Shown here in pieces: positions 10,601 to 17,790 of a stretch of 64,000 nucleotides of DNA; the first letter of the stretch is position 1, and each line of letters begins with the position of its first letter. A model generated the notes under the pieces. It did not search any database. It had not been told where the DNA came from and saw only the letters and a list, made by a program, of their open reading frames with translations. The translations under genes and the position numbers were made by a program. Location: assembly GCA_020634035.1 (NCBI GenBank), contig JACKCM010000007.1:310001-374000 (forward strand), read 5' to 3'. Source of the DNA: Candidatus Obscuribacterales bacterium. GTDB lineage: Bacteria; Cyanobacteriota; Vampirovibrionia; Obscuribacterales; Obscuribacteraceae.

Positions 10601-10929
10601 TTCTCTTTGACTTGCTCTATAGGAGAAAGCAGACTGAGCAACTGCTTCAGTCTGTCGGCGGTGATATTCTCTATGTTTGCTTTGGGCGCAGGCTCTGGCG
10701 TCTCGGCAGGCTCTGTCTGGCCGGTGCCTTCGTCTGCACCAGAGCCAGTCACCTTGGCTTCTTTTAAGGTGAACTCAATGTTCTTCGGCTTCTTGTCCTT
10801 GCTGGAGTCGGCATTATTTTCTGAAGCGTTTCCGATATTGCCCGTATGGGTCAGAAAAGCTGTCAAGATAAATATGCCGAGCACCAGGAATAACCGGGTT
10901 CTCGCAGTGAGACTCAAGACTTTCCGCAT
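4633..10929 (-). CDS. Bacterial alpha-2-macroglobulin family protein with thioester motif
   Basis: About 2098 residues. I prefer the ATG at 10929, which has AGGA upstream and opens directly into a hydrophobic membrane anchor or signal; an in-frame ATG at 11076 adds 49 unlikely residues. Family features include macroglobulin beta-domains, a Pro/Gly-rich low-complexity segment before the typical block VNIRTNFNALAYFKPSIYTD, and a thioester site GCSEQ with Cys near residue 1571. An alpha-alpha toroid region with NGDGSFGLWT follows. Bacterial A2Ms trap attacking proteases in the periplasm through the Cys-Gln thioester. The intact CxEQ suggests a trapping-competent type. They often sit next to pbpC (PBP1C); here no such neighbour is present, and the PBP in the window is PBP1A-like and 30 kb away. 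Confidence 0.95.
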   Translation of the reverse strand: MRKVLSLTARTRLFLVLGIFILTAFLTHTGNIGNASENNADSSKDKKPKNIEFTLKEAKVTGSGADEGTGQTEPAETPEPAPKANIENITADRLKQLLSLLSPIEQVKEKAFVLPEQSLVKPKLPGNIVKEKFPPEQTNEKRPEVDVKSEPLQVVRISHTGPVDTVGQFTVTFSHPMVPIGEAKHESNPEKYIIMKPMPKGTWRWLDTRTILFEPEGKRFPRATVFKVAVPEGIKSVNGNVLKKTRSWELTTSAPSVKTIYPSPHSFQDVNPLIVAIFNQKIDRNSVLEHLTVKSGNSNFAVKQVDKSLAIKNYGLDKLPEDEWIAVRATNPFPRNSQVILNFGPGYQSKEGPLLSAANQSFAFRIYGPLKLASSPKDGVSPDDWNSRNLNFNNSLDANAFQESMVTIKPEIPNQKIRCYGARIYLEQPLEPVTTYKITFSSNLKDIYGQTLGKNVTISFTTGVYNTQLQFDKDFITLPGSQKPQCLVRVKGSDKLDVTIFRAKAESAMEFLKNNLSHGWVRNNGSWFDENSYEVAGKKTIKLEPKTKDLLVDLKPYLKNNYGQFVIATAVQDKRNNQRYRAAAWVQVTDLSVDAFKGKDLYTFVSALDSGKPLAKVDVTLLPHGDKGATDKDGMIKLPITGSWHDSRMLVATRGSDQAILPSNYRAWSGWSFSPLRPQNKWYGVTDRNLYKPGESVKVKGWTRKLSYIQNESEKIELAKPDFSELLYRVMGYDGQEISHGEIPVDQSGGFDFEFKIPDKINLGQGYINLGLKADNKGYLANTKTNATERPVSFNAAHTIQFAIQEFRRPEFEMKVSSSKGTSMLFGETTRLTSKAKYFAGGSLKGSPVSWQVRASESTYSPPGWQGFRFGTSTNYWGGCCPMPMPGGNYITKNLQATADGNGETAVEVKLDLLPKPAPVSCVCEATIQDVNRQSWSDKVNILVHPADTYVGVKSRRWFYRVTDPIELEFIAVDLDGKAKDGQKIAVELVRKERTKDNKENDVSVEKRDLTSTNLPLKSNFKVDKGGNYELITTVTDKAGRKNETRVSLMIQDDKTASTKDLVSDKLVLIADKEEYQPGDTMELMVSSPFYPAHGLMTIRRHSIVETRPIEVKSASATFKIPVKADFYPNFAVEVYLAGDDYHFGSETVTAKVPPKERQLSLTAVGADKLTMPGTETTISIDLKDAQGKPVQGGQVAIAVADESVLALSGYKWSDPINAFYPQSSPHIDNTLIRTSVILTEKERKKDLSEAPQEEQEADDLAALPKSSGLVPPPPGAPSRGGGAAGFAQSMASAPRDMNMFQVEPTVVDERHYSSGRSERQKQMPQVNIRTNFNALAYFKPSIYTDVNGHAQIKFKLPDSLTRYRVMAIAVAGDNLFGSSESNITAQMPLMIKPSAPRFLNFGDRCELPVVLQNQTDEDIAADVILRAANAAVTNEWQELPSGKALPGDKMEGEDDLSHAAGKHLVIPANNRVEVRFPVSTIDEGKANFQCAVVAEKFTDASQFSLPVYVPAAIESYATYGQVDKGAIAQKLDIPKAVFTQIGGLTISSSSTAVQALTDAYFQIRDYQFGCSEQLSSRIIAMVSLHDVLSAFGKMDALAQSQYRNKIQQDLDELVNRQNGDGSFGLWTKDEGRQQRYPYMSIQVARALSLARENDYKVADDKLELSRRYLKNIRQHIPADYPERLKRSIEARALNVRYLMKDVDSRAAADLIKRALADRIKKMPKGSNYANSLKKIPVDFVKEDLSLDSAGWLLPIVSKDTKLEDETAVLKKVINSSINETPSTASCNDRGFGIFDYCVFFSPRRTDAILMEALMETEPENPLIAKLAKGLLAHRKNGSWSGTQENGYILQAMNAYFNRYEKVTPDYTVSTWLGETLVANSTFKGRTTDTKETMVPMANLADIKGDTILMDKKGPGRLYYRIGLDYAPRTLTLKPADFGFAVTRTYEGVDNKDDAKKDENGVWHFKAGALIKTKIAFTTAGARYHIALADPLPAGAEPVNTALAGNREVLPPNEGPGGGPIPLSIRYPFWRMSWYDHQNFRDHQAEAFTSVLYSGKYDYEYQIRATTPGHYHVPPTKMEEMYSPETFGRTATEEVIVE

Positions 10930-11163
10930 TTTGCCATCCTGCCGAATATGTTTGTATGGGTGGTCATTATAAACATATGGAAACCTGTACACAGGTTGTT
11001 CGATCGAATTTTCGCGTTTCGCTTTTAGCTTTTCGTTATTCGTCGAACTATTTATCCCACTGTCGTATTCAACCATGTCCGCTCAGGCATCTGCTCAGGG
11101 TTAACCCTGAATCGAGCGTAGTGCATGCCCCGAAATCATCTTCGACATATTATTTAAGTGCCT

Positions 11164-11454
11164 CTACTTAAGAACGGCGTTGAGTTTATCTTCTGTGGTC
11201 TGCTCTTTATCTGTTCGCGAGCCGAGTTTGATTGTCAGGCTAACTCTCGGAGCCCCTGCTTCATGGACTGCTTCAATAGCTGCTTTTATCGCCTTTGATA
11301 CATCCTCGTACTCACCTTCTATGATCGTTCCATAGGGAGTAAGCGTCGCATTAAGGTTTGCCGTTTTAAAAATCTCATAAGCGATTTTTATGTATTTGGA
11401 TAGTGATACTCCGACGCCTATTGGAATCAAACAAACATCTGCCATTACTTTCAT
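11164..11454 (-). CDS. MTH1187/YkoF-type thiamine-binding protein
   Basis: 96 residues from the ATG at 11454; a GTG at 11460 is also possible, and GAGGAG at 11465-11470 could serve either. Hallmarks of this small ferredoxin-like family are visible: VCLIPIGVGVSLSKYI near the N-terminus, LTPYGTIIEGEYEDV in the middle and APRVSLTIKLGSR near the end. Members bind thiamine or its pyrimidine moiety, or are otherwise uncharacterised, and are normally cytoplasmic oligomers. No thiamine transport or biosynthesis gene lies nearby, so the ligand cannot be inferred from context. It lies 234 bases upstream of the macroglobulin gene on the same strand. Confidence 0.9.
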   Translation of the reverse strand: MKVMADVCLIPIGVGVSLSKYIKIAYEIFKTANLNATLTPYGTIIEGEYEDVSKAIKAAIEAVHEAGAPRVSLTIKLGSRTDKEQTTEDKLNAVLK

Positions 11455-11592
11455 AGCCACAATACTCCTCTTGGGTTTTGCTACTTAGACTTGGTTCTAT
11501 GAATCTTCGAGAGCGGAGTTGGCATCGTGAAGACACATTTATATTTTACCGAGTTGAGACTAGTCAAAAGTCAGCTCTGATTTTTATTTTGC

Positions 11593-12138
11593 TTAGAAAT
11601 CGTATGTTGTTAGAATTTTTCCATTCTCTATAGAATTTTTGAGCTTCTTGCCGACAACAGTGTCAAAAGATCTTATGGCACCTGCTGGTTTGATCGTTCC
11701 TTCTGGTTGAACGATAGTATCCTCTTTAGCCAAATCACTTCGCTTTATTGTGGTTCCTTCTTCTAGAAATCGCGAGGACATAACCACTGATACTGTTAAT
11801 CCGGGTAGTGGTGGGTCAAAATCATAGCCCGATACTATTTGACCTTTGCTGATGCCATATCCCAGTAGTCGTCCGATTCCGTTCGAACTTTTGGTTAGTG
11901 CAGCCGATGGTATTCTGGACTGTGGTATTTCTCTTTCAACTACATCGCTGGTGGATAATCGCTTTCCAGCAGCGACATCTCTGACTGCATAGACAACTGT
12001 TCCTGGCGTATTCATTTTTATACTCAGTTCTAGCTTCTTCTTCTCTAGATTGCTGGCTTTGAGTTGAGACAAGTAGTTGTAATATAAACTACCGGCTATG
12101 CAAAGAATAATCGCTATGATCGTACCGAATTTTGTCAT
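11593..12138 (-). CDS. Membrane-anchored double-SAF-domain protein (CpaB/RcpC-like)
   Basis: 181 residues. An N-terminal transmembrane segment (about residues 5-22) is followed by two SAF-like domains. The first starts at TVVYAVRDVAAGKRLSTSDV and ends with GQIVSGYDF; the second starts at RFLEEGTTIKRSDLA and ends with GKILTTYDF. This layout is that of Flp/Tad pilus periplasmic protein CpaB and of other SAF proteins that bind glycans. No other tad/flp gene is present, so a pilus role is unsupported. It is the last gene of a closely spaced minus-strand run (26 bases after the preceding stop) that begins with a caspase-like protease, which suggests a shared envelope function. Confidence 0.75.
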   Translation of the reverse strand: MTKFGTIIAIILCIAGSLYYNYLSQLKASNLEKKKLELSIKMNTPGTVVYAVRDVAAGKRLSTSDVVEREIPQSRIPSAALTKSSNGIGRLLGYGISKGQIVSGYDFDPPLPGLTVSVVMSSRFLEEGTTIKRSDLAKEDTIVQPEGTIKPAGAIRSFDTVVGKKLKNSIENGKILTTYDF

Positions 12139-12164
12139 GTCAACTTATTTTCGATTGATGAGAG

Positions 12165-13169
12165 TCAATTCTCTTTCTGGTAGTCTTCCGAATCGTCAGT
12201 TTTGTTGTTCTGTTCGACTAAATCCCAAGCCCATTCGGTGTCGTTCCCTGACTTGATTTTATACGGACGCATTGGAGGAATATCGTCTCTCCGCAGGAGG
12301 ATTCCGGGATACAGCTTACTCCGTTCCTCGCACCAGGCTTTAAATTTTGGTCCAAAATTTATCGAATTGAAAGTCATTCTTCGCTCAGGCGGCAATTTTT
12401 TCAGAGCTGCTGGAATTTTTGTTTCTTGCTGTGCATTGCTTGACTCCTTCTTGTCCATTGAGTCAGTCCATTTGATAGAGCGCATAGACTTCTTCATCGC
12501 CGGGAGATATTTCAAGAAGATGGCTTCTTTGGCTTCGAATTTAATTGTCGAGTCTATTAATGGAGCCCTTCCAATGCTCATAACACTATAGGTGATGGCG
12601 TAAAAGTGTTTGTTGTCTTTATCTATCCCCTGAGATTCGATAACTCTTTTACCGTTCCAATCTACCGTTCTGGCTAAACTTATCTGTGCTAAAACGGGCA
12701 AACCTCTGTGAGCGACATCCTTTTCACGAAGTAGCTGCAGTTCTTCTTCTTCTATAATATGAGGAGGTGCCTTTAGTGTTGTTTCCAGCAATTTTGATGC
12801 CTCCGCGTCATCTTCATACGCTGAACATGCTAGAACAAATACAGAATCGTTATCACCTTTCTTCTCGAAATGATGGTATCTAGGTCCAGGTGCGCCAATC
12901 GGCATAACATATTCTTCTGTCCAGCCGTCAGGTATACGCATCGATTCTATCTCTGGGAAAGCCATGGGTCCTTTCGAGAAATGGACAAGTCCTTTCAGTG
13001 GCGGATCGTATTTGGGTAGGTTTGGTTTTGAGTGCCGTGGAGCAACCAGAGGAGCTTGCATCAGCTTTGACTCGTTAGTCTTGTTCGATGCGTCGCCAAT
13101 AATGTACTGAATGCGCTTATTTTCTCTTCGGACTTCGATTTTAGACGGTGGTGGTAAATCTATCGGCAT
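12165..13169 (-). CDS. Hypothetical protein in the caspase/calpain-like operon
   Basis: 334 residues with no signal peptide or membrane segment. The N-terminus is Pro/Lys-rich. The central part (about residues 65-235) has alternating strands, with HFYAITYSVMSIG followed by a helix ending in KKSMRSIKW. That pattern resembles the PsbP/DUF1795 style of small alpha/beta domain, but the resemblance is weak. The C-terminal 60 residues are charged and rich in Lys, Asp and Glu. Only 12 bases separate it from the stop of the calpain-like gene upstream and 26 from the SAF gene downstream, so it is very likely co-transcribed with both. Function unknown. Confidence 0.75.
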   Translation of the reverse strand: MPIDLPPPSKIEVRRENKRIQYIIGDASNKTNESKLMQAPLVAPRHSKPNLPKYDPPLKGLVHFSKGPMAFPEIESMRIPDGWTEEYVMPIGAPGPRYHHFEKKGDNDSVFVLACSAYEDDAEASKLLETTLKAPPHIIEEEELQLLREKDVAHRGLPVLAQISLARTVDWNGKRVIESQGIDKDNKHFYAITYSVMSIGRAPLIDSTIKFEAKEAIFLKYLPAMKKSMRSIKWTDSMDKKESSNAQQETKIPAALKKLPPERRMTFNSINFGPKFKAWCEERSKLYPGILLRRDDIPPMRPYKIKSGNDTEWAWDLVEQNNKTDDSEDYQKEN

Positions 13170-13181
13170 TGCTCTTAAAGC

Positions 13182-15368
13182 TCACTTATTTGGTCGTTCT
13201 TCCGGATATTTGTTGAGCCATTCCTGCAAGGTGATTGCCCACAATTTGAGTTCTTTGTCTTCTGGATGTCTTTCTGCCCATTCTACAAGAAAGGCGTCGG
13301 AGGTGTTATTTCTGACATTTTCCTTCAGGCTCTTGGTAGCGTCGTAGCTCTTCGCTAGTTTCTCCGGAAACTCCAACCAGGATTTCTTTATACTCTTCCA
13401 CCGCTCTGGATGGGAATTCTTGAAATTGATCAACGCTTTCAAGGAATTTATCAGGCTTGGGTCATGCGGTTCGCTATTTGCTTGAATTGCCTTTGCCATA
13501 GTTGTTGTTTCTATAGCTGAGGGCGAGAGATGATCTTTTTTCATCCCCCATGTATTGTCGTAGCCCAAATGTTTTCCGTCTGGGCTTACGTCGTGAATCA
13601 CCAAATCGTGTGGACCACCGTTAACTTTACTAATCGGCGGAGCTTCAGTATTTATGCTTGCAATGGGAGGCCAGAGTTTCTTGTTTCTGATTTCCTTAAG
13701 CTGCTTGGGGAGGTCGTCGGTGGAGTACATATTATTTACTCCGGAATCTCTTTCGGAAAAATCATAGAACTTCCTCAATTCTGGATCTTTTGCTTCTCCA
13801 GCATTTAAGGTAGATGAGCGAATTACGAATCCTGATTCCCTTGTCCCTGTAATCCATTCGTTTAGCTTAACAAGTTCAGAGTCTCTAACGCTTATTTGTC
13901 TGGAAATTGCTGACTTCCAGGCAATATGTTCTCTACTTCCAATTTTAAGAGCATACGAAGAATCAGAATCCTTTGGATCTTGAACATACTCAAAGCCTTT
14001 TCCTTCGGTGATCAAGTTTGTTGCAGCCACATCATAGAGCTGCGAAGCATAGCTTCTACTCGGATCCCCATGCATCTTGTGGTCGACAGCGAGATACTCG
14101 GTTTCTTTCCCTTTGAAGTTGTATTTCTGCGCCTCATCATCGGGATATAGATTGACAGGATGTTTGAGTAAGTCGACCGATTTGCCTCCAGCTGTAGCTT
14201 TGTACTTTCCCGTTAGCATGACATCGCTTATTAAACGAGCGGCATGGGCAGGGGTTCTTGTGAATTGCCGTATTTGCAGAGCGGCGGTGGGACAAGTTGC
14301 TTGTCTGCCCTGATCTATCCTCGTCGGGTCTGCAGCTTGATGCATGATCTGCTCTGCCGCCTGGGTTCGATAGTTGTCGGGATTCGTAGTATTGGGCTTG
14401 ACTCCCGATGGTGGCAGTTTGTCCAGCACGTCGGAGTCTGCTGAAAAGAGCTTAGAGAGAGATTCATAGGTATCACCCATCTGCTTCAATGTTTCTGCCG
14501 GGCTCATCCAATCGGCTTTTGACAGGCGGTTCTCGAAGGTTTTCATATCCTTGAAAAAACGCTCTCGGTTCTCCGGGTCGGTGATTTTTTCGTTAGCCAG
14601 CTTCTCAAGGCGTTCTCGTTTTTCTCTCAGATCCGGATCTTTCAGAATCTCTGTCGAGTCTGTCGGCTTCGGTGCCTCGATCGGGTCGGTTACTTCGACT
14701 TTATTGCTGTCATTCATTTGTACCTTGCTACTATCAGTCTTCAGTTCGACTTTTTCGAACCGCTTCACCGCTTGACCGCCGCCACTGCCGGGCAAGGCTA
14801 TGGCTGGAGCCGGATAATGCATGTCCATTTCGTTGGTGTTCTTAGCCAGGCTCAGGGCTTTGTGTGAACCGCCTTCTAATGATTCGTCGGGGGAGCTGTT
14901 CTTCGAATCCAGATATTCTCTGGTAGAGAGCCGGGCCGCTTCCTCAAAGCTTTGGCGGGATTCTTTTGGCATGCCGTTTAAATTGTCTCTGATTTCGGCA
15001 ATCGCCCTGGCGGCAGGGTCGGCCTGGGCCAGTTCTTTGGTCGCTTGCAAGGAAGCAGACTCGAGAGAATTGTTCGCGGTTCTGTCTTTAGGTCTCTCGG
15101 CAAGGACGTCTCCGGTTATAGCATCTACTATTTGCAGGCTGAGGTCGTTGGGATCTGGATTTTCTGATGCCGAACCAGAGTGTCGATTTGTTCTCTTTGA
15201 CTCAATTTCAGCTTGTCCCCGGGCGTCAGTCTGGGAACTTTCTGCGACTTTAGAATTGAGGGTTTCCTTTTCGCCGGATTTCTCCGACTGTTTATCGGAA
15301 ATTCCGTGCTTTTGATTGTTGATCTCGGCCATAGCAATAATGGATTTTGAACCATGGTATTCATCCAT
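13182..15368 (-). CDS. Predicted calpain/papain-like cysteine protease with long disordered N-terminus
   Basis: 728 residues, starting at the ATG at 15368 (ATG at 15335 is an alternative; neither has a clear ribosome site). Residues 1-200 are low-complexity, rich in Ser, Glu, Lys and Ala; no signal peptide is seen. Residues 350-610 carry the order expected of a papain-fold enzyme: IDQGRQATCPTAAL (Gln353, Cys359), then NGGPHDLVIHDV (His587) and HLGYDNTWG (Asn605). This parallels the calpain pattern QGxxxDC, H, NPWG. I infer a Gln-Cys-His-Asn active site. The substrate is unknown. It starts 29 bases after the stop of a caspase-like gene and is followed by two tightly linked genes. An inactive or structural homologue cannot be excluded. 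Confidence 0.75.
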   Translation of the reverse strand: MDEYHGSKSIIAMAEINNQKHGISDKQSEKSGEKETLNSKVAESSQTDARGQAEIESKRTNRHSGSASENPDPNDLSLQIVDAITGDVLAERPKDRTANNSLESASLQATKELAQADPAARAIAEIRDNLNGMPKESRQSFEEAARLSTREYLDSKNSSPDESLEGGSHKALSLAKNTNEMDMHYPAPAIALPGSGGGQAVKRFEKVELKTDSSKVQMNDSNKVEVTDPIEAPKPTDSTEILKDPDLREKRERLEKLANEKITDPENRERFFKDMKTFENRLSKADWMSPAETLKQMGDTYESLSKLFSADSDVLDKLPPSGVKPNTTNPDNYRTQAAEQIMHQAADPTRIDQGRQATCPTAALQIRQFTRTPAHAARLISDVMLTGKYKATAGGKSVDLLKHPVNLYPDDEAQKYNFKGKETEYLAVDHKMHGDPSRSYASQLYDVAATNLITEGKGFEYVQDPKDSDSSYALKIGSREHIAWKSAISRQISVRDSELVKLNEWITGTRESGFVIRSSTLNAGEAKDPELRKFYDFSERDSGVNNMYSTDDLPKQLKEIRNKKLWPPIASINTEAPPISKVNGGPHDLVIHDVSPDGKHLGYDNTWGMKKDHLSPSAIETTTMAKAIQANSEPHDPSLINSLKALINFKNSHPERWKSIKKSWLEFPEKLAKSYDATKSLKENVRNNTSDAFLVEWAERHPEDKELKLWAITLQEWLNKYPEERPNK

Positions 15369-15397
15369 TATAGAGCAGGGGGAGAATTAGTCCTTGT

Positions 15398-17272
15398 TCA
15401 ATTCTGAATGACCCCTTCGATGGTGGTCATGCCGCGATTGTTGTTCTGGACATTTTGAGACCAGGTGGATGGTTCGCTGTCTCTTACTTGATAGACACCC
15501 GGTTGTAAAACCAGATCGACATCGCAGTCCCAGTATACATCTGGTGCACCGGCCTGGCCCGAGCGACCGTTCGCCTGCCAGGGACCATATACGGTACCAT
15601 CGTTTTTGACCAGGCTTATCTGACCTGGTCTTGATCCACGACCACCATTCCAGTGATAGTTGGTGATTCTCGTAATCAAGACCGGTGCTTTCAGGGCGAA
15701 TCTGGTTGGTTTAGTAGGACCGTTCAGAACTCCATAGATGTTGCCATTATCGTATAGCTTCACAGAAGGTGTCCGTTTAATCCGCTTGCCGCTGACACTA
15801 TCCACCTTTTGTACCAGTGGTGCCACCCTGACCCGGGCGAATCCGGCACCTCTAGAGCCTACATTCTGCGCCCAGGTTTTGGGATCGCTATCCAGTATTC
15901 TATAGGTGCCTGGTTTTAACTTCGCCAGAGGCTCGCATTCCCAGTAGGCGTTTTTGACATTGCCCTGACCGGATTTGCCGGTGGTCTGCCAGGGACCATA
16001 GCGCGTGCCGTCTTCATGTACCAGGGCGACTTTGCCGGGACGGGCTCCCCGGGCATCGTTCCAGTGGTAAGTATAGATATAGGTCAATAGTGCCGGATAA
16101 GAGATACTGAATGTGGTGGGTTTCGTGGCGCCGTTGAAGACTTTGTAGATGTTGCCGTTATCCAGAACGGTGACCGGAGGTATCGCCGGCATGCTCATGA
16201 TGTCGAAGATGGACGAGTCCTGCGCAGAAGTCTGACCTGGGCTCTGGCTCTGGCTTGGGCTTGGACTCGGGTTTGGACTTGGTACAGAAGTCGGCTTCGG
16301 AGTCTTGCCTGTAAGCGCTGCGATTGATACCGATAATGGTATCGGCTTGGGAATCACCTCTTCCATACCCTGTCGCGGTTTGGTCGGGGTCAAGCCCAGC
16401 GCCAGGCTCTCGCCCCGCCACTGACTCTTCATCTCCGGGGTCTGCAGTCGCCCTCTATCTCTCAGAACCTCTTCTTGAATGCTGTCCTTCATCTCTTCGA
16501 AGGCTTCACCGAGGGTGGTGCTGTTGCCTTTTAGCTTCAGAGCTTTGAGAAGATGATAGGTGAAGACGCTGTTTTGATAGTTCTTGCCTTCCCAGGAGAC
16601 CTGATCTGGTCTGCTCGAAGCTATCACCAGTTGACCGGTGCCTTCGGCCATGGCCGAGGCATTGACGTTGCCCGAGCGGAACAGTCCTTTCGATTCGCTC
16701 GCCTCAGCAGACGCAGCCCCACTGTGACAGGCGTCGAGAATAAGCACCACCCGATCGCAGTGGACTCGGCTTTTGACGATTCTCATCAGGTCTTGCAGGG
16801 GGATGGCGGTGCCATAAAGACAATCTAGATTGGTGTCGTGGGCGATTATATAGTTGAGTCCGCCCACGTCTATGTCGGCGGGGCTGCCGTGGCTGGATAT
16901 ATAGATAACGGCAAGGTCATCGGGATTGGCCAGGCGGGGCAGCCATTTGTCACCGAGGGCAGAAAGAATGCGCAGTCTTGTCGCTTCCTGGTCGGTCAGC
17001 AAAAGGACGTGGTCTTTCGCGAACCCGGCTTCTTCGGTGAGGTAGCGATAAAAGTCCTCGGCGTCTTTAGAAGGATAGCGCAGGTTTATCTTGCCGTCTT
17101 TGAACTTGCTGATGCCGATAACAACAGCCCATTTGTCCTTCACCGGTTTTTGCGAATCCGAATCCTGCGCGTACAGTGCCGGTGCCAGGGTGGTGGCGAA
17201 AAGCACCGCCGAAAAAGTCAAAAGAGAGACGGTTCTATGTCTTAGATTCTTCAAAACGCCAGCCCCGGTCAT
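15398..17272 (-). CDS. Secreted caspase-family (C14) protease with duplicated C-terminal module
   Basis: 624 residues. There is a signal peptide (cleavage near ALYA, residue 35). The caspase-like p20 region starts at KWAVVIGISKFKD, with catalytic His128 in YISSHGS and Cys182 in LILDACHSGA. Residues 325-350 form a Pro/Ser/Gln linker. Two homologous modules of about 100 residues follow (about 367-470 and 504-607). Each has DNGNIYxVxNGxTKPTxF, a YHWN with an RGxRPG element, DGTxYGPWQ and a PGxYxxxDSxPxTWxQN end. The modules look like a binding domain, perhaps for a surface ligand. Prokaryotic caspase homologues cleave after basic residues; that is family knowledge. It heads the four-gene minus-strand run ending at 11593. 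Confidence 0.9.
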   Translation of the reverse strand: MTGAGVLKNLRHRTVSLLTFSAVLFATTLAPALYAQDSDSQKPVKDKWAVVIGISKFKDGKINLRYPSKDAEDFYRYLTEEAGFAKDHVLLLTDQEATRLRILSALGDKWLPRLANPDDLAVIYISSHGSPADIDVGGLNYIIAHDTNLDCLYGTAIPLQDLMRIVKSRVHCDRVVLILDACHSGAASAEASESKGLFRSGNVNASAMAEGTGQLVIASSRPDQVSWEGKNYQNSVFTYHLLKALKLKGNSTTLGEAFEEMKDSIQEEVLRDRGRLQTPEMKSQWRGESLALGLTPTKPRQGMEEVIPKPIPLSVSIAALTGKTPKPTSVPSPNPSPSPSQSQSPGQTSAQDSSIFDIMSMPAIPPVTVLDNGNIYKVFNGATKPTTFSISYPALLTYIYTYHWNDARGARPGKVALVHEDGTRYGPWQTTGKSGQGNVKNAYWECEPLAKLKPGTYRILDSDPKTWAQNVGSRGAGFARVRVAPLVQKVDSVSGKRIKRTPSVKLYDNGNIYGVLNGPTKPTRFALKAPVLITRITNYHWNGGRGSRPGQISLVKNDGTVYGPWQANGRSGQAGAPDVYWDCDVDLVLQPGVYQVRDSEPSTWSQNVQNNNRGMTTIEGVIQN

Positions 17273-17466
17273 GTTTGCTGCCTGCCGTCCTTACACCTGT
17301 GCTACTGCCAATCTAGTTTATTTGACCCGTTTTTTTATCCATCTTTGGATGTAGTTCCTGCTCGACTGTGGGAGGAGAGTTGTCTAGCGGTGTAAAAAGG
17401 CATACTATGTTTTGTAGGTGTTATTGTTTCAGCAAACAAGAGCTAATGTGTCAGTAAGAAAGAATT

Positions 17467-17766
17467 ATGGGCGCGGAAGGAAAGGTCAAGAAAAACGCCA
17501 GGGCAAAAAATGAGTTTGCGGATTTTGGTCCGGACTCATACTCTGTCTCGGGCTCCGGATCAGGGTTCGGCGCAGGCAGTGACTTTTCTCTGATGGCTAT
17601 TATGGTCGCGCTTATTCTTTTTAGTGTGGCATCCTGGATAGGCTTCGGTCACCTTACCAAAGTTCTCGACAGAAAGAGTGTGACACCGTCACTTCCTCAA
17701 TCTCAAATTCACCAGGATACGGCCATTCCACATCCGGCTACAGTGCCCGAAGCAGAATATCATTAG
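17467..17766 (+). CDS. Small single-pass membrane protein
   Basis: 99 residues from the ATG at 17467. The N-terminus is hydrophilic and Lys-rich, then Gly/Ser-rich (SGSGSGFGAGS). One transmembrane helix spans about residues 42-62 (LMAIMVALILFSVASWIGFG), and a Pro/Gln-rich tail follows. The ribosome site is weak (AAGAAAG). It is divergent from the caspase-like gene and convergent with the next gene, with 24 bases between their stops. I recognise no family. The clear membrane helix and intact frame support a real gene. Confidence 0.6.
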   Translation: MGAEGKVKKNARAKNEFADFGPDSYSVSGSGSGFGAGSDFSLMAIMVALILFSVASWIGFGHLTKVLDRKSVTPSLPQSQIHQDTAIPHPATVPEAEYH

Positions 17767-17790
17767 TTAGACTCGGGCTGAGACTCAGGC

